From: Rhizobium sp. R635
Lineage (GTDB): Bacteria; Pseudomonadota; Alphaproteobacteria; Rhizobiales; Rhizobiaceae
Direction: 5' to 3'
NCBI RefSeq assembly: GCF_002211285.1
Contig: NZ_LOKX01000034.1
Coordinates: 1 to 64,000, forward strand
Length of the DNA stretch: 64,000 bases
Of the stretch, positions 27,498 to 36,445 are shown in pieces (the first letter of the stretch is position 1; each line of letters begins with the position of its first letter). The notes below the pieces were generated by a model. The model saw nothing but the letters and a program-made list of their open reading frames with translations, made no database searches and was not told where the DNA came from. A program made the translations under genes and the position numbers.

Positions 27498-28736
27498 ATG
27501 TATGAATATGCCATAGCATGGGAATGGCTGGCCTTCGCGGCGCGCTGGTTCCATGTCGTCACCGCGATCGCCTGGATCGGCTCGTCCTTCTATTTCATCG
27601 CGCTCGACCTCGGACTGGTGAAACGCCCGCATCTGCCGCCCGGCGCCTATGGCGAGGAATGGCAGGTTCATGGCGGCGGCTTCTATCATATCCAGAAATA
27701 TCTGGTGGCGCCGGCCCAGATGCCGGAACATCTGACCTGGTTCAAATATGAGAGCTATTTCACCTGGATCTCCGGCTTCCTGATGCTCTGCATCGTCTAT
27801 TACGGCGGCGCCGACCTCTTCCTGATCGACAGGCATGTGCTCGATATCAGCCCGTCCGTCGCCATCGCGATCTCGTTGGCGTCGCTCGCCTTCGGCTGGA
27901 TCGTCTACGACCTCTTGTGCAAATCGCCGCTTGGGCGCAACACCTGGGGACTGATGGCGGTGCTCTATGTCGTGCTCGTCTTCATGGCCTGGGGCTACAC
28001 GCAGCTTTTCACCGGCCGCGCCGCCTTCCTGCATCTCGGCGCTTTCACCGCGACGATCATGTCGGCCAACGTCTTCATGATCATCATCCCGAACCAGAAG
28101 ATCGTCGTCGCCGATCTCATTGCCGGGCGCACGCCCGATCCAAAATACGGGCAGATCGCCAAGCAGCGCTCGCTGCACAACAACTACCTGACGCTGCCCG
28201 TCATCTTCTTCATGCTGTCGAACCATTATCCGCTGGCCTTCGGCACGGCGTTCAACTGGGTGATCGCGGCGCTGGTCTTCCTGATGGGCGTCACCATCCG
28301 CCACTGGTTCAACACCACCCATGCGAGGAAGGGCCGGCCGACCTGGACCTGGATCGTCACCGTCATCCTCTTCATCCTGATCATGTGGCTTTCGACCGTG
28401 CCGAAGCAGCTGACGGGCGAGACGGATGCGGCCGCAGTAGCGCCCGCCTTCCAGCAATTCGCCGGAAATCCGCATTTTCCGGCCGTCAAGCAACTGGTCT
28501 CGACGCGCTGTTCCATGTGCCATGCCGCCGAGCCCGCCTATGAAGGCGTCGTGCGGCCGCCGAAGGGCGTGATGCTCGAAAACGACGCGGAAATTGCCGC
28601 CCATGCCCGAGAAATCTATATACAGGCAGGCCGCAGCCATGCCATGCCGCCCGGCAACGTGACCGATATTACGCCGGACGAACGCAGGCTGCTCGTCGCC
28701 TGGTTCGAAAGCGCAGTGGAAGGCAAGAAACAATGA
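27498..28736 (+). CDS. puuD: Membrane urate oxidase/hydroxylase with cytochrome c domain
   Basis: A 412-residue protein of the PuuD (DUF989) family: about eight transmembrane helices in residues 1-305 (ARWFHVVTAIAWIGSSFYFI at the start) and a C-terminal cytochrome c domain with the heme motif CSMCH (about 339-343). It oxidises urate to 5-hydroxyisourate and passes electrons to the respiratory chain instead of making peroxide, as shown for an Agrobacterium homologue. It is translated with guaD (ATGA overlap). AAGATAGGGGAACTCG precedes the ATG. Confidence 0.94.
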   Translation: MYEYAIAWEWLAFAARWFHVVTAIAWIGSSFYFIALDLGLVKRPHLPPGAYGEEWQVHGGGFYHIQKYLVAPAQMPEHLTWFKYESYFTWISGFLMLCIVYYGGADLFLIDRHVLDISPSVAIAISLASLAFGWIVYDLLCKSPLGRNTWGLMAVLYVVLVFMAWGYTQLFTGRAAFLHLGAFTATIMSANVFMIIIPNQKIVVADLIAGRTPDPKYGQIAKQRSLHNNYLTLPVIFFMLSNHYPLAFGTAFNWVIAALVFLMGVTIRHWFNTTHARKGRPTWTWIVTVILFILIMWLSTVPKQLTGETDAAAVAPAFQQFAGNPHFPAVKQLVSTRCSMCHAAEPAYEGVVRPPKGVMLENDAEIAAHAREIYIQAGRSHAMPPGNVTDITPDERRLLVAWFESAVEGKKQ

Positions 28737-30040
28737 CGACGACACTTCTCCGCGGCCGCCTCCTCTCTTTCCATCGCGCGCCGCTGAGTCTTGCCGACAG
28801 CCAGAGTTATCTCTACGAGGAGGATGGCGGCCTTTTGATCGAGGACGGGCTGATCGCCGCGGTCGGCCCCTATGCCGACGTCAAGGCGAAAGCCGCCGAA
28901 GGCACGGCCGAGATTGACCACCGCCCGCATCTGATCATGCCCGGCTTCATCGACATGCACCTGCATTTTCCGCAGATGCAGGTGATCGCCTCCTATGCCG
29001 CCAACCTGCTCGAATGGCTGAACACCTACACTTTCCCCGAGGAATGCCGCTTCGTCGAAAGCGCGCATGCTGAAAGGATCGCCACGCATTTCTACGACGA
29101 ACTGATCCGTCACGGCACGACGACGGCGGTCGCCTACTGCTCCGTGCACAAGACCTCGGCCGACGCCTTCTTCGCCGAGGCGATGAAGCGCAACATGCGC
29201 ATGGTCGGCGGCAAGGTGATGATGGACCGCAACGCCCCGCAGGGCCTGCTCGACACGCCCGAAATGGGCTATGACGAGACCCGCCAGGTGATAGCGGACT
29301 GGCACGGCAAGGGCCGCAACCATGTCGCCATCACCCCGCGCTTCGCCATCACCTCGACGCCGGCGCAGATGGAGGCGACATCGGCGCTGGCCCGCGAGTT
29401 TCCCGACCTGCACATCCAGACGCATCTTTCGGAAAACCACGACGAGATCAAATTCACCTGCGAGCTCTATCCCGACGCGATCGACTATACCGACATCTAT
29501 GCCCGCTACGGCCTGCTCGGGCCGAAAAGCCTCTTCGGCCATGCCATCCATCTCTCGGAGCGCGAAGCCGATGTCATGAGCGAGACCGGCTCCGTCGCCA
29601 TCCACTGCCCGACCTCGAACCTCTTCCTCGGCTCCGGCCTGTTTCCGCTGAAGGCGCTGGCGCGCCGCGAAAAGCCGGTCCGCATCGGCGTCGCCACCGA
29701 TATCGGCGGCGGCTCCAGCTATTCGATGCTGAAGACCATGGACGAGGCCTACAAGATCCAGCAGCTGCTCGGCGAACGGCTGAACCCGCTGGAAAGCTAT
29801 TACCTGATGACCCGCGGCAATGCCGAGGCGCTGTCGCTCGCCGACCGGATCGGCACGCTGGAACCCGGCACCGAAGCCGACGTCGTCGTCCTCGATGCAG
29901 CCGCGACCCCGGCCATGGCGCTTAAGATGGAAACGGTGAAGACCCTGCCCGAGGAACTCTTCCTGATGCAGACGATGGGCGACGACCGGTCGATCGCGGA
30001 GACTTACGTGGCTGGCGTCGCTTTGAAAAAGGCCCTTTAG
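28733..30040 (+). CDS. guaD: Guanine deaminase
   Basis: A 435-residue amidohydrolase that deaminates guanine to xanthine. Zinc ligand motifs: GFIDMHLHFPQMQ, the histidine of IQTHLSENHDEI, GHAIHLSEREADVM and the aspartate of GVATDIGGGSSYSM. The usual length for the family. It overlaps puuD by 4 bp (ATGA), so guanine deamination and urate oxidation are co-expressed. Confidence 0.95.
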   Translation: MTTTLLRGRLLSFHRAPLSLADSQSYLYEEDGGLLIEDGLIAAVGPYADVKAKAAEGTAEIDHRPHLIMPGFIDMHLHFPQMQVIASYAANLLEWLNTYTFPEECRFVESAHAERIATHFYDELIRHGTTTAVAYCSVHKTSADAFFAEAMKRNMRMVGGKVMMDRNAPQGLLDTPEMGYDETRQVIADWHGKGRNHVAITPRFAITSTPAQMEATSALAREFPDLHIQTHLSENHDEIKFTCELYPDAIDYTDIYARYGLLGPKSLFGHAIHLSEREADVMSETGSVAIHCPTSNLFLGSGLFPLKALARREKPVRIGVATDIGGGSSYSMLKTMDEAYKIQQLLGERLNPLESYYLMTRGNAEALSLADRIGTLEPGTEADVVVLDAAATPAMALKMETVKTLPEELFLMQTMGDDRSIAETYVAGVALKKAL

Positions 30041-30093
30041 GCAAACTTGCAAAAATCGATCATTCTTCCCATAGTTCCATGAGGAGAAAAGCT

Positions 30094-30354
30094 ATGGATC
30101 TGACCGTTTCATTGCCGGATGAACTGGCGAGCTACATCAAGAGAAAGATCGATTCCGGCGGTTACAGCTCTTCGAGCGACGTCGTGAGCGAAGCCCTGCG
30201 GCTGCTTGAAGAGCGCGACGATGCAAAAATTCGCGAGGTCGAACGGCTGCGGGATGCATGGCATGAAGGAATTCAGAGCGGAGATTTCGCTCCTTTGGAT
30301 ATCGATGCTGTAAAGGCCGAAGGGCGCCGGCGGTTTGGCGCATCCAAAGCCTGA
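30094..30354 (+). CDS. parD: ParD-like antitoxin
   Basis: An 86-residue ribbon-helix-helix antitoxin of the CopG/ParD family: LTVSLPDELASYIKRKIDSG, GYSSSSDVVSEALRLLEERD, then a C-terminal toxin-binding tail. The ATG at 30094 follows AGGAGAAAAGCT. It lies 3 bp before the ParE gene and would repress its own promoter. Confidence 0.9.
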   Translation: MDLTVSLPDELASYIKRKIDSGGYSSSSDVVSEALRLLEERDDAKIREVERLRDAWHEGIQSGDFAPLDIDAVKAEGRRRFGASKA

Positions 30355-30357
30355 TCG

Positions 30358-30657
30358 ATGGCCGCAGTTTTTTATTCGAGCCGAGCCCGCTCGGACATGC
30401 TGGACATTTGGTTGTGGATCGCCGGCAGCAGCGGCCAGACAATGGCCGATACCATCATCGCCCGTATCGAACAGCGCATTTCCTCTTTGAGCCGGCACCC
30501 GCAAATGGGTCCAAAACGACCGGAGATTGCTGAGGACGCCCGGGTGCTGGTGGTCGAAAGGTGGCTCGTGCTCTACTCTTTTGATAGCGAAGACGTTCGC
30601 ATCGTGCGCATCATGGATGGAGCGAGTGACCTGCGCGATATACCTTGGGAAAAGTAA
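30358..30657 (+). CDS. parE: ParE-like toxin
   Basis: A 99-residue RelE/ParE-superfamily toxin with the N-terminal YSSRARSDMLDIWLWIA helix-turn, SLSRHPQMGPKRPEI and the C-terminal YSFDSEDVRIVRIMDGASDL. ParE toxins inhibit DNA gyrase, though for chromosomal homologues the target should be checked. It is translated directly after parD and appears intact. Confidence 0.9.
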   Translation: MAAVFYSSRARSDMLDIWLWIAGSSGQTMADTIIARIEQRISSLSRHPQMGPKRPEIAEDARVLVVERWLVLYSFDSEDVRIVRIMDGASDLRDIPWEK

Positions 30658-30759
30658 CGACTCCATTGTTGTCGACGGGCGCCTTCGAAATTTCTCATAA
30701 CGTCCTTCCTGATTTATGTTACGCCGGGGTAGCCACGTTCAGATGTGAAGGTTCCATTC

Positions 30760-31902
30760 ATGGCTACTCCGCTCACCATCGCCGATCTGAAAAAACTCGC
30801 GCGGCGCCGCGTGCCGAAAATGTTCTTCGACTATGCGGATTCGGGCGCCTGGACGGAATCCACCTATCAGGCGAATGAGAGCGATTTCGGTGAGATCAAG
30901 CTGCGCCAGCGCGTGCTGGTGGACATGACCGACCGCACGCTGGAAACGACGATGATCGGCCAGAAAGTGTCCATGCCCGTGGCGCTGGCGCCGACCGGCC
31001 TGACCGGTATGCAGCATGCCGACGGCGAGATGCTGGCGGCGCGCGCGGCGGAAGAATTCGGCGTTCCCTTCACGCTCTCGACGATGAGCATCTGCTCGAT
31101 CGAGGACGTCGCCTCGGTGACGACGCGCCCCTTCTGGTTCCAGCTCTATGTGATGAGGGACAAGGATTTCGTCCTCGGGCTGATCAACCGCGCCAAGGCC
31201 GCCAGATGCTCGGCGCTGGTGCTGACGGCCGATCTGCAGATCCTCGGCCAGCGCCACAAGGACCTGCGCAACGGCCTGTCGGCGCCGCCGAGATTCACCC
31301 CGAAACATCTCTGGCAGATGGCGACCCGGCCCTTCTGGTGCCTGGATATGCTGCAGACCAAGCGCCGCACCTTCGGCAATATCATCGGTCATGCGAAAAA
31401 TGTCTCCAGTATCACTTCGCTCGCCGCATGGACGCACGCGCAGTTCGACCCGCGGCTCTCCTGGGCCGATGTCGCCTGGATCAAGGAGCAATGGGGCGGA
31501 CCGCTGATCATCAAGGGCATCCTCGATCCGGAAGACGCAAGGGCCGCCGCCGACACCGGCGCCGATGCAATCGTCGTCTCCAATCATGGCGGCCGCCAGC
31601 TCGACGGCGCCCCCTCCTCGATCAGTATGCTGCCTTCAATCGTCGACGCCGTCGGCGACCGCATCGAAGTCCATCTCGACGGCGGCATCCGCTCCGGCCA
31701 GGACGTCTTGAAGGCCGTGGCGCTCGGCGCCAAGGGCACCTATATCGGCCGCCCCTTCCTCTATGGCCTCGGCGCGATGGGCAAGGACGGCGTCACACTG
31801 GCGCTCGACATCATCCGCAAGGAGATGGACATCACCATGGCGCTTTGCGGCAAGCGCGACATCAACGACGTGAACGCCTCGATCATATCAGGGCGAGGCT
31901 GA
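30760..31902 (+). CDS. lldD: FMN-dependent alpha-hydroxy acid (L-lactate) dehydrogenase
   Basis: A 380-residue FMN TIM-barrel enzyme of the LldD/glycolate oxidase family, oxidising L-lactate (or a related 2-hydroxy acid) to the keto acid at the membrane. Signatures are LAPTGLTGMQHADGE, FQLYVMRD, LILKG-like PLIIKGILDPEDA, and the active-site SNHGGRQLDG (His and Arg). The ATG at 30760 follows GAAGG. Its 3' end overlaps a convergent gene by 20 bp. Exact substrate inferred. Confidence 0.87.
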   Translation: MATPLTIADLKKLARRRVPKMFFDYADSGAWTESTYQANESDFGEIKLRQRVLVDMTDRTLETTMIGQKVSMPVALAPTGLTGMQHADGEMLAARAAEEFGVPFTLSTMSICSIEDVASVTTRPFWFQLYVMRDKDFVLGLINRAKAARCSALVLTADLQILGQRHKDLRNGLSAPPRFTPKHLWQMATRPFWCLDMLQTKRRTFGNIIGHAKNVSSITSLAAWTHAQFDPRLSWADVAWIKEQWGGPLIIKGILDPEDARAAADTGADAIVVSNHGGRQLDGAPSSISMLPSIVDAVGDRIEVHLDGGIRSGQDVLKAVALGAKGTYIGRPFLYGLGAMGKDGVTLALDIIRKEMDITMALCGKRDINDVNASIISGRG

Positions 31903-32347
31903 GAGAAGTCGGCAGCGCCCGGCCGTCGCTCGCAGTGAACAGAAGGATCGCGAAAATCACGAGACTGATGGCAAGCGCAAAACGCTGCCACCAGACGATG
32001 CGGCGCGATCCGGCAATTCGTCTTTCGAGGCCAGGCGGTGTCCCGTCAGGCTTGCGAAGCTGCATCCGGGAGAGCAGGTCGTCGACGGCGGCAAGACCGG
32101 CGGCCTCTGTCTCATGGCTCGACGCGAGGCGGAACAGCAGCGCATCGAAGAGGAGATGGATCGCCAGCGCAAGGACGATCCCGCAGAAAACCAGCATCAA
32201 GAGCCAGCCGAGCGCTGGAGCGAAGCCTCGATATCCCTGGGTGATCGGGCCGATAATCAGCGGCAACAGCGCCGTCAGCCCGCAGACGATTGAATTGCGG
32301 CCGAGATTTCGCGCAGCCGCCGAGGCCGTGGCATTCCACTGCGTCAT
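31883..32347 (-). CDS. Membrane protein of unknown function in the ynb-like cluster
   Basis: A 154-residue protein with predicted transmembrane segments at about 17-35 (SIVCGLTALLPLIIGPI), 45-68 (LGWLLMLVFCGIVLALAIHLLF) and 120-138. The ATG at 32347 has a perfect GGAGGG site and overlaps the stop of the phosphatase gene upstream (ATGA), so it is the last gene of that operon. I do not recognise the family. E. coli ynbABCD has no counterpart in this position. Confidence 0.7.
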   Translation of the reverse strand: MTQWNATASAAARNLGRNSIVCGLTALLPLIIGPITQGYRGFAPALGWLLMLVFCGIVLALAIHLLFDALLFRLASSHETEAAGLAAVDDLLSRMQLRKPDGTPPGLERRIAGSRRIVWWQRFALAISLVIFAILLFTASDGRALPTSLSLALI

Positions 32348-33672
32348 TGCAAGCCCTCCGTCACGGCATGGATGCTTTCCTCGGGCAGATGAACCCGCCG
32401 CCCCGCCCGCTCGATCAGCCGCAGCGCTTCGGCCGGAGTTTCGCAGCGCCGGCTGATGAGCAGCCAACGCACGATGACGCCGGCGCTGCGCTGGAAACCG
32501 AGCGCACAGCAGACGAGGATCGGTCCCTGGTGGCGCGCAGCCTCGATGAGGTTCGCCGCGGCGAGCGTCTGGATCTTGTCGAGACCTGTCAGATCAAGGG
32601 TCGGAAAGCTGCACCAGCGCGTTGATGTCCCGCTCGGGCACTGAAACTCGCCGGTGAGGTCGATCACCGTGGCAAAACGGTCGGCCTCGTGGCGACGCGG
32701 AAAACGGCCGAGATGGACGCCGTCAGCGATCGCCACGGATGACGGCATTTTCCGGGTCCAGAGCCAAACGTTGATGAGAGCGCCGAGCCGATAGGGTGCC
32801 AGCAGCCAGCGGCTGGCAAGCGCCGCCCGGCCATCGGCGCGTTTCAGGAATATCTGCGGGCCGGCGCCGAAATATCCGACTGCGACGATCGCCAGCGCAA
32901 CGGCCGGCCAGAGCAACAGAAGCGCTGCGGCCGATAGAGGAGTAAAGAGCGCTGCAAGGCCGAGAAATGCGAGGGCGCCGCATAGATAATAGATACCGAG
33001 ACGGCGCGACTTCGCATCGTCGCTCAGAGCAAAATTCGCAAGAGGCGAACCGGCATCGCGCGGGAAAAGCCAGGCGGCAAACAGGCCGAGCAGCACGCCG
33101 GTCGGTATGTCCATGACGTGATGCTGCCACGTCGTCAGCACGGAGGCGCCGATGAGGAAGCACCAGAAATGCCAGAGAAGCCGTATCCTCCCCGGCAGCC
33201 GGCCGCGCAGATGGTCCCAGATCACCACCAGCAGCGCGATATGCAGCGACGGCGCCTGGTTGAACGGCTTGTCGAAGCCGCCGAGGACGGCAAACATGAA
33301 ACCGGGCAGGCCGCTCGTTGCCGGCCGCACGAAGATTGCTTCGAGAGGAAACGCGATAAAGCAGGCAACCGCGATCAACTGGATCGTCAGATAACGCCTC
33401 GCGAGCCTATCCACGTCGCGCGGCGTGGTGTTGATGAACAGGCAGAGCCCGTAGAACAGGTTGATCGACCAGTATGGAATGATCGTCCATCCCAAGAACG
33501 GAATGGCGCCTTCCCATGCGAAGGCGATGTTCGGCACATGCGCGCGTTGCGACGCCAGCCAGTTGGCGCCGCCATAGGTCAGGTAGAAGAACGGCGCCAG
33601 GAAGGCGAGCCAGAGTGCGGCCCGCTTCAGGACCGGCGCTGTCCGGGAAAGAGGAGAATGTGCCTGCCCCAA
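32344..33672 (-). CDS. PAP2 lipid phosphatase fused to a dual-specificity phosphatase domain (YnbD-like)
   Basis: A 442-residue membrane protein. The first 290 residues hold about eight transmembrane helices and the PAP2 motifs (FDKPFNQAPSLH, then TWQHHVMDIPTG). The C-terminal 140 residues form a tyrosine/dual-specificity phosphatase with the loop VCCALGFQRSA, C-x5-R intact but the usual histidine before the cysteine replaced by Cys. The same fusion is E. coli YnbD. It probably removes phosphate from a lipid intermediate. TTG start with GAGGG, 10 bp after the upstream gene. Confidence 0.85.
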   Translation of the reverse strand: MGQAHSPLSRTAPVLKRAALWLAFLAPFFYLTYGGANWLASQRAHVPNIAFAWEGAIPFLGWTIIPYWSINLFYGLCLFINTTPRDVDRLARRYLTIQLIAVACFIAFPLEAIFVRPATSGLPGFMFAVLGGFDKPFNQAPSLHIALLVVIWDHLRGRLPGRIRLLWHFWCFLIGASVLTTWQHHVMDIPTGVLLGLFAAWLFPRDAGSPLANFALSDDAKSRRLGIYYLCGALAFLGLAALFTPLSAAALLLLWPAVALAIVAVGYFGAGPQIFLKRADGRAALASRWLLAPYRLGALINVWLWTRKMPSSVAIADGVHLGRFPRRHEADRFATVIDLTGEFQCPSGTSTRWCSFPTLDLTGLDKIQTLAAANLIEAARHQGPILVCCALGFQRSAGVIVRWLLISRRCETPAEALRLIERAGRRVHLPEESIHAVTEGLQ

Positions 33673-33682
33673 GGCTTTGCCC

Positions 33683-35467
33683 TCAAACTCTCTCCGCCAG
33701 CGAGACGGTGAAAATGCCCCACTGGTCGATGCGCTGTTCGATCTTGCGGAAACCGGCCGCGGCGATGAGTTGATCCATTTCTTCTTGCGTGCGCCGCCGC
33801 ATCACCCATGCCTGACCGCCACGGTGGGAAGTGAGCGCGCGGGCGATCATCTCCAGTTGCGGATGCCATGGCTGGTTGGTGTAGACGAGCAGACCACCGG
33901 GCTGCATCGCGCGGGCGATCCCGTCGAGCGAGGCGGCGATCATCGCATTGTCGGAAAACAGCTCGTAAAGGCCGGAGACGATCGCCAGATCCGGAGCCGG
34001 CGTGATCGCAGCCAGCCCCTCGCCGTCAAAGGCATCCTGCTGACGGAAGCTCACGAAATCACCCAGTCCACGCGCGGCGATGCTGTTGCGGCCGGCCTCG
34101 ACGTTGATCGGGGAATAATCCTGCAGCCGCGCGCTATCGGGACGCACGGCAGCCGTTTCGATCGCATCGAGGACATAACGGCCGTGCCCGGCCGCGATGT
34201 CGAGCATATGGGTGCTGCGGCCGGCTGCCTTCAGGCGTTGAAGCCCGTGGTCGATCAGTTCCTGCAGATGCAGCTTGCGTTGCCTGATGCCGCGCCAGCC
34301 GATCGCCTCGAGGAACACCTTGTCGATCAACCGCCCACCGGGACCGAGCCCCCGCGGTTCATTCTCGTAGACGTAATCGAGCGTCGAGCCGGAATCGAAA
34401 CCGGTCTTGACGCCGGTCTTTATGCCTTCGGACACCAGCGCGCCGAGCCTGATGTTGAGACGGCTGAGCGCCCAGTAGATGCCGCGCGGGGATGCGGCGT
34501 CCAGAGGGCTTGCGAGGCGGTCGGCCTCGTCCTTGGTATAGCCCTGGACATGGGCGGTGCGAAGGTCGGCAGGCGCCCGGGGTTCGGCGAAACGCGCTTC
34601 GATGAAACGGCGAACCTCGGCCAGCGCAATCGCCCGGTCCCTTTCGCCAAGCGTGTCGTGGTAGAAGCCGGCGAGCACATGCCGTTCCTTGATGCGGCTG
34701 CCGAGGTTTTCGTAAAACCGGTGCTGCGGCGCATGCCGCACCACCCAGTCGCTGCCGGAGATCAGCAACTGGGTCGGAACGGTGATGGCGCGGGCGTCGC
34801 TGACGACGCGGGCTGCCGCCTCATAGAGCTGCAACAGAATGTTGGAGGCGATCGGCCTAGATATCAAAGGGTCGGCTTCAAAGGAGGCGATGCGCTCCGG
34901 ATCATGCGTCAGAAACCTCGCCTTGACATAGGAATTGACGAAGAACGTTCCCTTGAGCTTTTCCCAGAGCGCAATGCCTTCCCTGGCAAAAGGCACATAG
35001 AGCTTGACGCTGAAGGCGGGTGAGGCCAGCACGAACGCACGGATCGGCGGCGCATAGTCGTGCACCCAGGTGCTGGCAAGAACCGCGCCGACGCTCTGCG
35101 CAATGACGGCGATGTCTTCGACCGCAGTACCGCTTGTCTCGCTGACATGGCGGACGAAGCAATCGAGATCACGCGCCGAGGCGGCAAAGGATGGCGAATA
35201 GCCGCGCTCTCCCGGCGAACGCCCGTGGCCGCGCGCGTCCCAGGCGTAGAAGGCAAAATCATCGAGGCCGAGCTCGGCGGGAAGATGGGCGACGCGGCCG
35301 CTGTGCTCATGGCCGCGATGGAGAAGAATGATCGCGCCCTTGGCTGCAGCGCCGGTCGCAGGCCAGGTCCGATAAAACAGTCGAGTGCCGTCATGCGAGA
35401 CAAATTCGGATTCACGCACTGGTCTGGCCGTCGAGGACGGTTGCACGCTATCGGTAGTCTGCAGCAC
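33683..35467 (-). CDS. Alpha/beta hydrolase fused to a SAM-dependent methyltransferase (YnbC-like)
   Basis: A 594-residue bifunctional protein. Residues about 30-290 are a serine hydrolase of the monoacylglycerol-lipase type (LLHRGHEHSGR, AWDARGHGRSPG, nucleophile elbow IAQSVGAV, C-terminal HDTLGE histidine). Residues about 360-590 are a class I methyltransferase with MLDIAAGHGRYVLDAI. This is the YnbC architecture. The GTG at 35467 has an ideal GGAGAAGACC site, so the upstream TTG at 35503 was not used. It starts the leftward operon and is divergent from the CDP-alcohol transferase. Confidence 0.85.
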   Translation of the reverse strand: MLQTTDSVQPSSTARPVRESEFVSHDGTRLFYRTWPATGAAAKGAIILLHRGHEHSGRVAHLPAELGLDDFAFYAWDARGHGRSPGERGYSPSFAASARDLDCFVRHVSETSGTAVEDIAVIAQSVGAVLASTWVHDYAPPIRAFVLASPAFSVKLYVPFAREGIALWEKLKGTFFVNSYVKARFLTHDPERIASFEADPLISRPIASNILLQLYEAAARVVSDARAITVPTQLLISGSDWVVRHAPQHRFYENLGSRIKERHVLAGFYHDTLGERDRAIALAEVRRFIEARFAEPRAPADLRTAHVQGYTKDEADRLASPLDAASPRGIYWALSRLNIRLGALVSEGIKTGVKTGFDSGSTLDYVYENEPRGLGPGGRLIDKVFLEAIGWRGIRQRKLHLQELIDHGLQRLKAAGRSTHMLDIAAGHGRYVLDAIETAAVRPDSARLQDYSPINVEAGRNSIAARGLGDFVSFRQQDAFDGEGLAAITPAPDLAIVSGLYELFSDNAMIAASLDGIARAMQPGGLLVYTNQPWHPQLEMIARALTSHRGGQAWVMRRRTQEEMDQLIAAAGFRKIEQRIDQWGIFTVSLAERV

Positions 35468-35664
35468 GGTCTTCTCCAATTCTGATTGATGGATGAGTTG
35501 CAACCATTGGCGGCAACAGTGATTTGCTTTTATTGCAAAAGTCTAGCTGCAAATGTAAGTCCTTGAGAAGACCGACATGAGATGGGACTTTCCTCACAAG
35601 TACGACGATCCGCACGTCCGAGCCGATAGACTATGATCATGCCACGAAACTCCACTGAGGTAGC
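35468..35664. promoter_or_regulatory. Divergent promoter region of the ynb-like cluster
   Basis: This AT-rich 197-bp stretch lies between the divergent hydrolase/methyltransferase and CDP-alcohol transferase genes and must carry both promoters. TTGCAAAAGTCTAGCTGCAA (35534-35553) is a small imperfect inverted repeat and a possible operator. Confidence 0.4.
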
Positions 35665-36276
35665 ATGTCCGTTTACCAATTGAAGTCCCGATTTCAGGAT
35701 ATTCTCCGCCCTCTGGTGCGCGCCCTGGCGGCGCGAGGCGTTACCGCCAATCAGGTGACTTCGGTTGCTGCCGCCGTCTCGGTTGCACTTGGCCTTTTTC
35801 TGAGCGTCGCCCCGCTGCCGCATTGGTTTTTCTTGGTGCCTGTATGGTTTCTCCTGCGCATGGGCCTCAATGCCATTGACGGCATGCTCGCGCGCGAACA
35901 TGGGCAGAAGAGCATTTTAGGCGCCTATCTCAACGAGATCGGTGACGTCATATCGGATGCTGCCCTTTATTTGCCGTTTGCGTTCATCGATCCGAACGAT
36001 CTGATGCCGGTCATAACAGTCATATTCCTCTCGGCGCTGACGGAATTTGCCGGCGTCCTGGGTCAAACGGTCGGTGCAAGCCGGCGTTACGACGGGCCGC
36101 TGGGCAAGAGCGACCGTGCAGTGCTGTTCGGCGCGCTCGGCCTCTTTATCGCCGTTGGCGGTACGTTTGCAGCGTGGACCTCATGGCTTTGGGCCGCGGT
36201 GGCTCTGCTTCTCGCATGGACCACCGTCAACCGTATCCGCGCCGGTATTCGTGAGGCGCAAACGGCCGCCGGATAG
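35665..36276 (+). CDS. CDP-alcohol phosphatidyltransferase (YnbA-like)
   Basis: A 203-residue membrane enzyme with about six helices that should move a phosphatidyl or similar group from a CDP-alcohol to an acceptor. The family motif reads N-x2-D-G-x2-A-R-x8-G-x3-N-x3-D (NAIDGMLAREHG, then LGAYLNEIGDVISD). The usual first and third aspartates are Asn. As I recall E. coli YnbA shares this feature, along with GPLGKSDRA-like residues. The product lipid is unknown. ATG start, with GAGGTAG upstream. Confidence 0.85.
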   Translation: MSVYQLKSRFQDILRPLVRALAARGVTANQVTSVAAAVSVALGLFLSVAPLPHWFFLVPVWFLLRMGLNAIDGMLAREHGQKSILGAYLNEIGDVISDAALYLPFAFIDPNDLMPVITVIFLSALTEFAGVLGQTVGASRRYDGPLGKSDRAVLFGALGLFIAVGGTFAAWTSWLWAAVALLLAWTTVNRIRAGIREAQTAAG

Positions 36277-36424
36277 GAAGCGGAGCCGATCGGGCGCCGG
36301 TTCTTCCATCGGCATTGTATTCCGGAAACTATGTCGAACGCCGTTTCTTTCGAGTTGCTTGGCAAGTGTTCCTTCCGGGCCGCTCTCCTTTAAAACCGGG
36401 TTGTATTTTTAGCGCCACCTCTTG

Positions 36425-36445
36425 AAAGCACAAAAGCGGTGCTTT
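36425..36445 (+). other. Hairpin directly before the TnpB-like frame
   Basis: AAAGCAC-N7-GTGCTTT forms a 7-bp stem whose last base abuts the ATG at 36446. It could affect translation or be a fragment of a transposon right-end structure. No assignment is possible from sequence alone. Confidence 0.4.

Noticed and set aside
27275-27514. Minus-strand frame (79 codons) antisense to the puuD start
   Set aside because: No SD, no family similarity, and it overlaps the puuD start on the opposite strand.
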